From the NCBI GenBank assembly GCA_002343685.1, contig DDRS01000033.1, positions 5,855 to 69,854 on the forward strand: DNA of 64,000 nt. The letters are read 5' to 3'. This DNA comes from Thiobacillus denitrificans. GTDB lineage: Bacteria > Pseudomonadota > Gammaproteobacteria > Burkholderiales > Thiobacillaceae. Below are positions 34,384 to 43,377 of this stretch, one piece after another. The notes beneath the pieces are model-generated. The model saw nothing but the letters and a program-made list of their open reading frames with translations, ran no database searches and was not told the DNA's origin. The position numbers were made by a program, and so were the translations under genes. Each line of letters opens with the position of its first letter. The stretch's first letter is position 1.

Positions 34384-35115
34384 TTGTTCGTCGCCTCCCT
34401 GGCGGCGAATTTTTTCTCGGCGCTGTCCGGCGGCGGGGCCGGTCTGATCCAGTTTCCCGTTCTCATCTTTCTGGGGCTGCCTTTCGGTGTGGCGCTGGCC
34501 ACGCACAAGATCGCCAGTGTGGCGCTCGGACTCGGCGCCACCCTCCGGCATCTGAAGGAATCGCATCTCGAACGGCGCTTCTCGCTGATCATCCTGGGCG
34601 CGGGACTCCCGGGTGTGGTGCTGGGAGCGCTGACGATCCTGCATGTTCCCGAGCGGGCCGCCACTCTGGCGCTCGGGGTGCTGACGCTCGGTCTCGGCCT
34701 GTATTCGGTATTCAAACCGAGCCTCGGCATGGCACACCAGCCCAGGAACCGGCAGGGCGCTGCGCTTGCCGGTGGTATGGCGGGACTCTTCTTCGTGGGT
34801 TTTCTCAATGGCTCGATCACCAGCGGCACCGGGCTGTTTCTCACCATCTGGCTGATCCGCTGGTTCGGCCTCGACTACACCCGCGCAGTGGCCTATACGC
34901 TGATCCTCTGCGGGTTGGTATGGAACGGCACCGGCGCACTGGTGCTGGGCGTGATCGGCACGGTGGCGTGGGGATGGATGCCGGCGCTGCTGGCCGGCTC
35001 GATCCTCGGCGGCTACCTCGGCAGCCACATGGCCATCAAGAAGGGCAATCTGTGGATCAAGCGTTCGTTCGAGATCGTGACCATATTGATCGGCCTCAAA
35101 CTGATCCTGGGCTAG
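34384..35115 (+). CDS. TauE/SafE-family sulfite exporter-like membrane protein
   Basis: A ~243-residue protein with about eight hydrophobic segments, with SALSGGGAGLIQFPVL and GFLNGSITSGTGLFLTIWL duplicated motifs typical of the TauE/SafE (DUF81) family of anion exporters. The annotated start is a TTG at 34384; in-frame residues upstream (NAFDQLV) look like real sequence, so an ATA at 34360 overlapping the previous stop could be the true start. Substrate unknown. Confidence 0.85.
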   Translation: MFVASLAANFFSALSGGGAGLIQFPVLIFLGLPFGVALATHKIASVALGLGATLRHLKESHLERRFSLIILGAGLPGVVLGALTILHVPERAATLALGVLTLGLGLYSVFKPSLGMAHQPRNRQGAALAGGMAGLFFVGFLNGSITSGTGLFLTIWLIRWFGLDYTRAVAYTLILCGLVWNGTGALVLGVIGTVAWGWMPALLAGSILGGYLGSHMAIKKGNLWIKRSFEIVTILIGLKLILG

Positions 35116-35118
35116 GCC

Positions 35119-36723
35119 CTAATCGTCGCTGCTGTGGATGCGGTTGCGGCCGCCGCGTTTGGCCTGGTAGAGCGCCTCGTCCGCGGCCTTGATCAGCGCG
35201 TCGCCGGTCTGATGGAGTGGATAGGTGGCGATGCCGCCGCTGGCGGTGGCCAGAAAATGGGTGTCGCGGTAGGGATGCTTGATCTGCGCGAAATCGCGGC
35301 GGATGCGATCCATGATGGCGTAGGCCTCTTCGGCATCGGTGTGCGGCAGGCCGATGAGAAATTCCTCGCCGCCGTAGCGACAGAGGATGTCGTGCTTGCG
35401 CAGGCGCTGCTTCAGCAGCCAGGACAGGCTGCGGATGACCTGGTCGCCGACAGGGTGGCCGTAGGTGTCGTTGACCAGCTTGAAATGGTCGATATCCATC
35501 ATCACCACCGACAGGAAACCGCCTTCGTGCGTCACGCCTGACAGCAGCATGTCCAGGGTATTCTTGCCGCTGGAATGGTTGAGCAGGCCGGTCAGGCTGT
35601 CGTGGTACATCGAGCGGCGCAGGGCGCGATAGCGCTCGATCTTGCTCATGACGATGGTGTTCAGGAACACCGGATTGAACGGCTTGGTGAGGAAGTGGTC
35701 GCCGCCCAGCCGCATGGCGTCGACCTGCAGGGCGACGTTGGTCTCGCCCGAAAGGTAGACGATGGGCATGCTGAGAAATTCGTTGTGCTGGCGGATGATG
35801 CGCGCGACCTCGACGCCCGTGCAGTTGGGCATGTACATGTCCATCAGGATCAGGTCCGGATTGAACTGCTTGAGCGCGTTCAGCGTCTGGCGCGGGTCGT
35901 TGACGATCTCCGACACGATCTGGTTTTCCTGCAACGTGCGCCGGATCAGGTGGCTGGCGGTCTTGGAGTCCTCGACGATCAGCACGCGGTACGCTTCCTG
36001 CTCGTGCCGCTCGTTCAGCTCCATGATGTGCTCGATGATGGCGTGCGGCGGTGTGCCTTCCAGCAGGCAGCTGTCGCAGCCGCCGCTCAATGCCTGCTGC
36101 AGTTGCTCGAAGTCGGACCGTACGCCGAGGCAGATCAATTGCCCCATTCCGAATCGCTGTCGTAGCGCCTGGATCCGGGTGCGCCATTCGTTCTCGGGCA
36201 GGCTGCTCATGTCGAGCAGCAGGAGGGGGGCGACGCCCGCGCTGTCCGGCAAATCCTGGTCCCAGGTGACGAATCCGGCCGCCATGCCGAAATAGCCGAG
36301 TTGTGCTTCCAGGCCGGCCCAATCGGCCCGGTCTTGCGCGATCAGCCAGGTCTGGCCGACGCGTACGGATGCGGGCGAGGCGTGATGTGTGTCCTGGCAG
36401 TGCTCGATCAGTCCGGCCGTGGCCGTGGCGTGGGCGTGGGTCATGCGTGCAAGCGCGCCGACGCGCTCGCTCAGATCGTCCAGCGCGGTCTGCGGCAGCG
36501 GATGCCCAACTTCCCGGTTGAACAACGCGAGCGTCACCTGTTCGAGCTGATGGCTGGCGTGATGCAAGGCCGCGATGCCTTTGTCGATCAGGAATTCGGT
36601 AAAACTGTTGATGGAAACCGCCAGTTCCACGAAGCTTTCAAAGCTCGGTTCCGCGCGATATCGATGCCACGAGTTCGACACGGCCTGGTTTTTCTGCAAG
36701 AGCTCTTCGGGGGGGCAAAGCAT
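35119..36723 (-). CDS. Response regulator with diguanylate cyclase (REC-REC-like-GGDEF)
   Basis: A 534-residue protein. Residues 1-115 are helical and resemble an Hpt-like bundle. Residues ~123-235 form a degenerate receiver fold. Residues ~244-360 are a full receiver with acidic pocket VEDSK, phospho-acceptor in LILMDMYMPNC and Lys in LTKPFNP. The GGDEF domain (~370-530) has DSLTGLLNHSS and active-site RYGGEEF, so it should make c-di-GMP. No RxxD inhibitory site was seen immediately upstream. It ends three bases from the convergent TauE-like gene. Confidence 0.9.
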   Translation of the reverse strand: MLCPPEELLQKNQAVSNSWHRYRAEPSFESFVELAVSINSFTEFLIDKGIAALHHASHQLEQVTLALFNREVGHPLPQTALDDLSERVGALARMTHAHATATAGLIEHCQDTHHASPASVRVGQTWLIAQDRADWAGLEAQLGYFGMAAGFVTWDQDLPDSAGVAPLLLLDMSSLPENEWRTRIQALRQRFGMGQLICLGVRSDFEQLQQALSGGCDSCLLEGTPPHAIIEHIMELNERHEQEAYRVLIVEDSKTASHLIRRTLQENQIVSEIVNDPRQTLNALKQFNPDLILMDMYMPNCTGVEVARIIRQHNEFLSMPIVYLSGETNVALQVDAMRLGGDHFLTKPFNPVFLNTIVMSKIERYRALRRSMYHDSLTGLLNHSSGKNTLDMLLSGVTHEGGFLSVVMMDIDHFKLVNDTYGHPVGDQVIRSLSWLLKQRLRKHDILCRYGGEEFLIGLPHTDAEEAYAIMDRIRRDFAQIKHPYRDTHFLATASGGIATYPLHQTGDALIKAADEALYQAKRGGRNRIHSSDD

Positions 36724-36872
36724 TGACGATAAGTTTTATACTATTTTCTTATGAAATTCGATTATTACGCTTTATGGGGTGCTTTAGTCAATGACAGTCG
36801 TCAGTCCGGCGGCGGAAGAGTGCGTCGCAGGCGATTTTTCGATGCGGCACAGGGGGTTACACCCTCTGCGGG

Positions 36873-37823
36873 CTACTCGCCCGGATCTTCCGTCTCCAGG
36901 CGCAGATACTGGTTATAGGCATTCACCCGATTGGCTTCGTTGAATGCCGGCATGGCGCGATATTTCGACCAGTCGGTTTTTTCGTAGGCTTCGTCGAAAG
37001 GAACCAGATTGCGGGCCGCCTCGCCCATGCTGCTGCGCAGGTAGCTCAGATAGTCGCGCGTGAAGACGAGATCGGCACGCGGTGTCCGTGACGGCGCGCC
37101 ATGGCCCGGAACCAGGATTCTGGGATGAACTGCGATCAGCTTGTCGAGCGCGGCGATCCAGGCGCGGCTGTCGGCATCGCCGACAAACGGCACGCGTCCA
37201 CGAAACACCACGTCGCCTGCGTAGAGCACGCCGTCTTCCTTGACCAGCATCGCGAGATCCTCGCTGGAATGGGCGGGACCGACGTGACGCAGGATGAAAT
37301 GCAGGCCGCCCATCTCGAACTCGGTGTCGCCCTCGACGAAATGGTCCGCTTCCAGCAAGCGGGTGTCGTCATCTACCCAGGGGAAGAGCGCCTCTTTGCG
37401 CTGGGCCAGGCGTAGGGCTGCTTCCGGGGTACGGGTGGCGCCTTCGGCGGCGCGCTGCGCCCAGATCTCGGCGCCTTGCGCCTTGAAGACCTGCAGGCCG
37501 TAGAAGTGGTCGGCGTGGTAATGGCTGACAATGATCCGTTTGATCGGCTGTTTGGTGACCATACGGATCAGGCCAAGCAGTTTCTCGGCCAGCGGGGGCG
37601 AGGCAAGGGCGTCGAAGACAACCACGCCGTCGCGGGTGACCACGAACCCGGCGTTGGACATGAAGCCCTGGTTTTCGCTGGAGGCTGCCCCCGACTGGCC
37701 CTGGACGAAATAGCTGTGGGCGCCAAGACGCACAAGCTTCATCGGCACGGTGACATCGTTGTTGGTGGCGTGGGCAAGCGGGAACAGATTGAGCAGCAAC
37801 AAGGCGAACAACAGGCGAATCAT
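36873..37823 (-). CDS. Exported metallo-beta-lactamase-fold hydrolase
   Basis: A 316-residue protein with signal peptide (MIRLLFALLLLNLFPLAHA). The start at 37823 is chosen because the longer frame overlaps the upstream phosphodiesterase gene. The zinc motif is SHYHADHFYG (HxHxDH), with later zinc ligands in HVGPAHSSED and the GDVVF and PGHGAP segments. This group includes quinoprotein-relay and SoxH-like hydrolases of sulfur oxidisers; the substrate cannot be told. Confidence 0.9.
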   Translation of the reverse strand: MIRLLFALLLLNLFPLAHATNNDVTVPMKLVRLGAHSYFVQGQSGAASSENQGFMSNAGFVVTRDGVVVFDALASPPLAEKLLGLIRMVTKQPIKRIIVSHYHADHFYGLQVFKAQGAEIWAQRAAEGATRTPEAALRLAQRKEALFPWVDDDTRLLEADHFVEGDTEFEMGGLHFILRHVGPAHSSEDLAMLVKEDGVLYAGDVVFRGRVPFVGDADSRAWIAALDKLIAVHPRILVPGHGAPSRTPRADLVFTRDYLSYLRSSMGEAARNLVPFDEAYEKTDWSKYRAMPAFNEANRVNAYNQYLRLETEDPGE

Positions 37824-37854
37824 GATGACGGGGCCCTTCTGATAGCAGGCGGTA

Positions 37855-40800
37855 TTATAGTCGCGGCACTCCGGCGGGCGGCCCTGTGCGCACCTGTTGC
37901 GTGTGCGCCCACGCCTCGAAAACGGCGGGCGGCTGGGGGCGGTTGAACAGATAGCCTTGGTAGGTCTGGCAGCCGCGATCGGCGAGAAAGACGTGCTGGG
38001 CCTCGGTTTCCACGCCCTCGGCCACCACGTCCAGATTGAGGCTCTGTCCCAGGGCCAGGATGCTGTGCGCAATGGAGGCATCGTTGGGGTCGCTCAGCAC
38101 GTCGCGTACGAACGACTGGTCGATCTTGATCTCGTCCAGCGGCAACCGCTTCAGATACGCCAGCGACGAATAGCCGGTACCGAAATCGTCGAGCGAAAAG
38201 CCGATGCCGCGTGCTTTGAGCGCGCTCATCTTGACGATGGTTTCTTCCATGTTGTCCACCAGCAGGCTCTCGGTCAGTTCCAGTTTCAGCCGGTGCGGAT
38301 CGGCACCGCTGCGGTCGATGACGTCCAGTACCTGGGACACGAAATCAGGTTGGCGGAACTGGCGTGCGCTGACATTCACCGCCAGATTCAGCGATGCCAT
38401 ATGCGGCTGGGCGGCCCAGGCCACCAGTTGCAGGCAGGCGCTTTCTAGTACACGCAGCCCGATCGGCAGGATGAGGCCGGTTTCCTCGGCCAGCGGGATG
38501 AAGGTGGCCGGCGCGATCCAGCCGCGTTCGGGGTGGTGCCAGCGCAGCAGTGCCTCGGCCCCGCAGAGGTGTCCCCGGCTATCGACCTGCGCCTGATAAT
38601 GCAACTCGAAGGCCTGGTTCTGTAAAGCGTGGCGCAGATCGGCCTCCAGTTCGGCGCGGGCCGCCGCCGCCGCCTGCATGGCTGGATCGAAGAAGCGCAG
38701 GGTGTTGCGGCCCTGTGCCTTGGCCTGGTACATGGCGAGATCGGCGCGTTGCAGCAATTCGTCCTGGGTGGCCGGCTGGTCGTTGAAGAGTGTGATGCCG
38801 ATGCTCGATGTGCTGTGGTGCACATACTCGGACAGCAGAAAGGGCGGTGCAAAGCTGGCCAGTACCTTCTCGCCCACCATCATTGCATGGGCGGCGGCTT
38901 CATGCGGAGTTCCGGCAAGGTTTTCCAGCACGATCACGAATTCGTCGCCGCCGAGCCGTGCCAGCGTATCGCCCTCGCGCAGACAGGCTTGCAGGCGCTG
39001 GGCGAGCTGTTGCAGGAACAGGTCGCCGATGGCATGACCCAGCGTATCGTTCAGGGCTTTGAAATTGTCGACGTCGATGAACAGCAGGGCACCCACCTGC
39101 GACAGGCGTGCATCGATCGCCAGCGCATGGCTCAGACGATCGCGCAGCAACTGGCGGTTGGGCAGGCCGGTGAGGTGGTCATAAAACGCCAGGTACTGGA
39201 TCTCGCGCTCAGCAGCCTTGCGTTCGGTGATGTCGGTGTTGATCCCCAAGATGGCATCCGGCACTTGTTGTTCGTCGCGCAGCAGGGTCCAGTGGGCCTC
39301 GACGATGAGCGTGCTGCCGTCCTTGCGCCGCTGCATGATTTCGCCGTTCCATTCGCCCTGTTCCCTGACAGCGCGCGTGCTTTGGTGGAAGTCAGCCGGA
39401 TCGGCATACAGCAGCATGTCTGCCGGCTGGCCAACCGCCTCGTCACGGGTCCAGCCATAGAGGCGCTCGGCCCCCTTATTCCAGTATCGGATGACGTGGT
39501 CGAGGCCGCGGACCACGATGGCGTCCTGGGCCTTGTCGAGCAGCGAGGCCTGTTGCCGGATATGGGCGTCGGCGGCTTGACGTTCAAGCTCCGAGGCCAC
39601 ACGGGTGGCAAAGATCTGCAGCGTGGACGTGGTGAAGGTCGTGTCCTGCAGGGGGTGGTCGAACAGCACGAACAATTGCCCGATCGGCTGGCCGGCCGAA
39701 TTGTCCAGCCGGTGTCCCACGTAGGCCTGGGCGCGGTGTGCACTGAGTTCAGCGGTGCAGGGGAACAATTCGCTGACGCGGGCGGGGATCACGTAATTGA
39801 GCGTGCCGCTGAGGTGCTGGCAGGGCGTGCCGGCGAGCGGATACTCGAAATTGGGAATCAGCCGACCGTCGATGTAGGCTACCTCGGTGCGCGCCGAGGC
39901 CGGTTCGCCGGGCTGGATGCGTGCAATGAACCCGGCACTGGCACCGAGTGCCTCGGTCATGTTGCTCACCAGTTCTTCGAAAAAGGCGTTGCCCGAATTG
40001 GCGGATACGCCCGCGGCGATCTTCAGCACGGCCGCCTGGATCCGATCCTGCTCGAGGCGGTTGCGCAGCGTGGCGATGGCGAATGCCAGATCGCCGGTCA
40101 GTTGCTGCAGCAGACGAATCTCCTCGGCACCGAAGTGGCGCGCCTTGGACGAGAACAGGGAAAATGCCCCGTAGGCATGTTGACCGTCGTGCAAGGGCAG
40201 CACGACCAGGCTGTGATAACCGTGGTGCAAGGCGGCTTCGAGCCAGGGCTCGAAGCCGGGGTCGGACTGCAGATCCTCGACCGTCACCACCTGGTTGCTG
40301 CGCAATGCCCGTCCGACCGGTCCGCGGCCCACGGCCTTGTCGTCGGACCGGCTGAACGAAAAATCCTGCAGAGAGCCTGTGCCCATGCCTGCCCAGGCGA
40401 TGGGCAATACCGATTGTTCGACATCGTCCTGGGTATAGCCGATCCAGGCCATGCGATAACCACCAACGTCGACGGCGATGCGGCAGATCTCGTTCAACAA
40501 TCCCTTTTCGTCAGTCGCGTGGATCACGGCTTCGTTGCAGGCGCTTCGCATGCGCAGGGCGCGGTTGAGGCGAGCCAGTTCAAGTTCGGCGTCATTGCGG
40601 CTGGTGAGGTCGGTCATGCCGCCGACCATGCGGAGGGCACGCCCGCTGCCATCGCGGATCACCGACCCGCGATCCAGGACGTAGGCATAGTGGCCGTCCT
40701 TGCGCTGGAAACGGTATTCAGCCGCCCAGTTGGTCCCGCCGTTGTCGATGACCCAGCGGATGCTTTCCAGTACCCGGCCATGGTCGTCGGGGTGGAGATG

Positions 40801-41418
40801 CCGAGTCCACGAGCTGCTGTCTAGGGGCAGGTCGGCCGGCACATGGCCGAATGTGCTTTGCATGCCTTCGTTCCACCAGATGCGGTCCAAAAGCAGGTCC
40901 CAGTCCCAGATGGTATCGGAGATGACGCGTGCGACGGTCTTGAAACGTGCCTCGCTCTCGTGCAGCGCCTGCAGGACCCGTTTGCGTTCGGTGATATCGC
41001 GTTGCACCGCAACGAAGTGCGTATGCCGACCTGACGCATCGGTGACCGGGACGATGTCGAGATCGAGCCAGACGGGTTGGCCTGCCTTGGTGTAGTTGAT
41101 GAGTTCGCTGCGTACCGGCTGCCGGTTTTCCAGCGCGGCGCGGATGCGGTCGAGCTCGCCGCGGTCGGTCAGCGGCCCCTGCAGGAAGCGCGGCGATTTT
41201 CCCAGCACCTCTTCGCGCCGATAGCCGGTGAGGCGTTCGAACGCATCATTGACGAACACGATGCGCGGCCCCGGTTCGTCGCAGGGATCGGCCTCCGTGA
41301 TAAGCACGATATCGTTCAGGCGGGCAACGCTCGCTTCCAGCAGCGCAAGTTGCTGGAGACCGCTATGCTCGTCGGCAAGCGGATGCGGAGGGGCGTCCAC
41401 GACGTCGAGACTAGACAT
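37855..41418 (-). CDS. Multidomain PAS-PAS-GAF-GAF-PAS-GGDEF-EAL c-di-GMP protein
   Basis: A 1187-residue cytoplasmic protein with no transmembrane segment. The approximate order is PAS 30-150, PAS 155-285, GAF 300-465, GAF 475-640, PAS 645-765, GGDEF 770-930, EAL 940-1180. GGDEF has the intact RLGGDEF active site; EAL has AEALLRW, NVSARQF, DDFGTGYSSLAYLKRLP and EGVETEAQ with metal ligands present. Both activities are thus possible. The first PAS (IVFVNDAFERLTGYRREEVLGKSPRFLQGP) has a LOV-like layout, but NPRFLQG-type GxNCRFLQ with the flavin-binding Cys is replaced by KSPRFLQG, so it is not a photoactive LOV. Confidence 0.92.
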   Translation of the reverse strand: MSSLDVVDAPPHPLADEHSGLQQLALLEASVARLNDIVLITEADPCDEPGPRIVFVNDAFERLTGYRREEVLGKSPRFLQGPLTDRGELDRIRAALENRQPVRSELINYTKAGQPVWLDLDIVPVTDASGRHTHFVAVQRDITERKRVLQALHESEARFKTVARVISDTIWDWDLLLDRIWWNEGMQSTFGHVPADLPLDSSSWTRHLHPDDHGRVLESIRWVIDNGGTNWAAEYRFQRKDGHYAYVLDRGSVIRDGSGRALRMVGGMTDLTSRNDAELELARLNRALRMRSACNEAVIHATDEKGLLNEICRIAVDVGGYRMAWIGYTQDDVEQSVLPIAWAGMGTGSLQDFSFSRSDDKAVGRGPVGRALRSNQVVTVEDLQSDPGFEPWLEAALHHGYHSLVVLPLHDGQHAYGAFSLFSSKARHFGAEEIRLLQQLTGDLAFAIATLRNRLEQDRIQAAVLKIAAGVSANSGNAFFEELVSNMTEALGASAGFIARIQPGEPASARTEVAYIDGRLIPNFEYPLAGTPCQHLSGTLNYVIPARVSELFPCTAELSAHRAQAYVGHRLDNSAGQPIGQLFVLFDHPLQDTTFTTSTLQIFATRVASELERQAADAHIRQQASLLDKAQDAIVVRGLDHVIRYWNKGAERLYGWTRDEAVGQPADMLLYADPADFHQSTRAVREQGEWNGEIMQRRKDGSTLIVEAHWTLLRDEQQVPDAILGINTDITERKAAEREIQYLAFYDHLTGLPNRQLLRDRLSHALAIDARLSQVGALLFIDVDNFKALNDTLGHAIGDLFLQQLAQRLQACLREGDTLARLGGDEFVIVLENLAGTPHEAAAHAMMVGEKVLASFAPPFLLSEYVHHSTSSIGITLFNDQPATQDELLQRADLAMYQAKAQGRNTLRFFDPAMQAAAAARAELEADLRHALQNQAFELHYQAQVDSRGHLCGAEALLRWHHPERGWIAPATFIPLAEETGLILPIGLRVLESACLQLVAWAAQPHMASLNLAVNVSARQFRQPDFVSQVLDVIDRSGADPHRLKLELTESLLVDNMEETIVKMSALKARGIGFSLDDFGTGYSSLAYLKRLPLDEIKIDQSFVRDVLSDPNDASIAHSILALGQSLNLDVVAEGVETEAQHVFLADRGCQTYQGYLFNRPQPPAVFEAWAHTQQVRTGPPAGVPRL

Positions 41419-41636
41419 GGCTTCCTAGCCTGGAGACGGCGAATACGCATGCGGGATATCGTCGCATGAGTCGGATCGATCCGGTCGGTGCGTGCATGGC
41501 GAGTCAGGGCGGCAGCGTATGCCTAAGTTTACGACCATTTTGCGGCCGAACTTGAAGACAGGCCGGCGGAATGGCGCGCATCGGACGTGGCGCGAGGCTG
41601 TGGTATCTTCTCGCGTTGTAGAAGGGGGTTGCATCC

Positions 41637-42164
41637 GTGTTCAAGAAACAGTGGCCGGCGTTTGTGCTGGCGTTCGTATTGCCGATCGTCGCAGTTTTCT
41701 GGTGGTGGGGCGGGTTCAACTCGGTCAGCGTGACCGAAACCGTGGCCGGGCCGCATCGTTATGCCTATCTCGATTACGAAGGTCCGATCAGCAACATGCG
41801 TAAATCGCAGAATGCGGTACTGGACCGGTTCACCGAGGCCCGGGTGACGGCAGGCGACACGATCAGCGTCATCCTCACCGATCCGCGCGCCGACAACGGC
41901 AAGGTACGCGCGCAATTGGGCTATACCTTGGCCGATAACACCCCGGTCCCCGCCGGCCTGAAGGAGGGCCGCATCGAGCGGCGTCCGGTCTACCTGGCGC
42001 GCGTTCAGGCAGCGGTTCTGCTGGCACCGTCCAAGGCCTATCAGGCGCTGGACGACATGCTGGAAGCGCATGGCAAGGGTATCGCCATGCCGACGGTGGA
42101 GCTGTACCGTCCGGCAGGCCAAGCCGACCGGATCGGCGTCTTTACCCTGGAAATGAATCGCTGA
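41637..42164 (+). CDS. Membrane-anchored GyrI-like (SBMC-type) small-molecule-binding protein
   Basis: A 175-residue protein starting with GTG at 41637, one N-terminal transmembrane helix (8-26, ending VFWWWGG), followed by a GyrI/SOUL-like beta-alpha fold (AYLDYEGPISNMRKSQNAVLDRF, DNGKVRAQLGYTL). Such domains bind small ligands. It overlaps the next gene by one base, so the two are co-transcribed. Confidence 0.75.
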   Translation: MFKKQWPAFVLAFVLPIVAVFWWWGGFNSVSVTETVAGPHRYAYLDYEGPISNMRKSQNAVLDRFTEARVTAGDTISVILTDPRADNGKVRAQLGYTLADNTPVPAGLKEGRIERRPVYLARVQAAVLLAPSKAYQALDDMLEAHGKGIAMPTVELYRPAGQADRIGVFTLEMNR

Positions 42165-43081
42165 TGGCGTTTTTCTCCGTCTTCGCTGCCATCGTGCTCG
42201 AGCACGTGCGCCCGTTGCGGCAGCCGCTGCCGCATTACCAGCGCTACACCTTGTTCATCCAGTGGCTCCAGCGCAAACTCAACGCCGGCGAATACAGCCA
42301 CGGTGCGATCGCCTGGACGCTGGCAGTCATGCCGGTTCTGATAGGCGTATGGCTGGTTTTCCTTCTGCTCAGCGGCATCAGCCCGTTTCTCGGGTGGGTG
42401 TGGAATGTGGGCGTACTGTATGTCACCCTGGGCTTCAAATATTTCAGCGACGATGCCGAGCGCATCGCACGCCTGTTGCGCGCCGGCGAGCTCGATGCAG
42501 CACGCACGCAACTCGGCGCATGGCGTGGCGGCGATGCCAGCGCGTTCAGCGCGGACGACATCGCGCGCGTCACCATCGAGCAGGTGATGGCAGCAAGCCA
42601 GCGCCAGATGTTCGGCGTGCTGTTCTGGTTCGTGCTGCTGGCGCCACTGGGACCGGTCGGGGCAGTACTGTTCCGCACTGCCTCGATCCTGGCGCGACGC
42701 TGGACGAACACCCAGGGCCGATTCGGCCTGTTCGCCCTGCGCGCCTTCCGTGTCGTCAACTGGCTGCCTGCCCGGCTGACTGCACTGACCTACGCCATTG
42801 CCGGCAACTTCGAGGATGCCACCTTCTGCTGGCGGACCCAGGCGCCGGGCTGGCCGGAAGAGGAAGAGGGCGTGGTGCTTGCCGCCGGCGCCGGTGCCAT
42901 GGGGGTGCGTCTGGGTCAGAGCCTCAACGTGGGGGACGAAACCGTGTGGCGGCCCGAACTGGGCACTGGCCAGGCCCCCGACCCCGACTGCATCGACAGC
43001 GCCATCAGCATGATCTGGCGCGGGCTGGTGATCTGGCTGGTGGCCGGGCTGCTGGTTGTCGTCGCCAGCTGGATTTCCTAA
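42164..43081 (+). CDS. CobD/CbiB-family membrane protein
   Basis: A 305-residue integral membrane protein of the CobD/CbiB (adenosylcobinamide-phosphate synthase) superfamily: SVFAAIVLEHVRPL at the start, LGFKYFSDDAERIARLLRAGELDAAR, and GPVGAVLFRTASILARRW. In Betaproteobacteria this shorter form is usually annotated as CobD/CbiB family without proof of cobalamin synthesis; it also resembles AmpE. No other cob genes are in the window. Confidence 0.8.
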   Translation: MAFFSVFAAIVLEHVRPLRQPLPHYQRYTLFIQWLQRKLNAGEYSHGAIAWTLAVMPVLIGVWLVFLLLSGISPFLGWVWNVGVLYVTLGFKYFSDDAERIARLLRAGELDAARTQLGAWRGGDASAFSADDIARVTIEQVMAASQRQMFGVLFWFVLLAPLGPVGAVLFRTASILARRWTNTQGRFGLFALRAFRVVNWLPARLTALTYAIAGNFEDATFCWRTQAPGWPEEEEGVVLAAGAGAMGVRLGQSLNVGDETVWRPELGTGQAPDPDCIDSAISMIWRGLVIWLVAGLLVVVASWIS

Positions 43082-43086
43082 GGCTG

Positions 43087-43376
43087 AACCTAAAAACTGC
43101 AGTTGACCGCTCAATAATCCAATCGAATTCCGCATGAATACTGGCCCTTTAGCCTTTGAACGCGTTCATCGGGAAGGTGATTCCGCTACGCACCCGCTGG
43201 CTCGCCAGGCCATGCGCCTGCATTTGTCGCTCGTCGTTGCAGGCATGAGCCTGCGGCCTCCTCGCTTCGCCCTAAAGGACTCCGATCCACTACGGGCTGA
43301 AGCCCGTGTGGAATCGTATGCGGCAGTCGCCCGCCCTGACGCCCCATCGGGTGCGTCCAACTGCGGTTTCTAGGTT
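43087..43376. mobile_element. MITE-like 290-bp element with terminal inverted repeats
   Basis: AACCTAAAAACTGCAGTTG (43087-43105) is repeated inverted at 43358-43376 with 17 of 19 matches. Inside are two hairpins typical of REP elements: GCAGGC-ATGA-GCCTGC (43239-43254) and ACGGGCT-GA-AGCCCGT (43292-43307). No transposase is encoded; short frames inside lack known motifs. Each end has a TA at the same place. The right end lies one base before the ATG of the next gene, so the element occupies that gene's normal promoter and ribosome-binding region. Confidence 0.65.
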
Positions 43377-43377
43377 T

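Noticed and set aside
43134..43373. A 79-codon frame inside the MITE-like element
   Set aside because: It follows the internal hairpins and inverted end; no transposase motif, so it is treated as non-coding element sequence.
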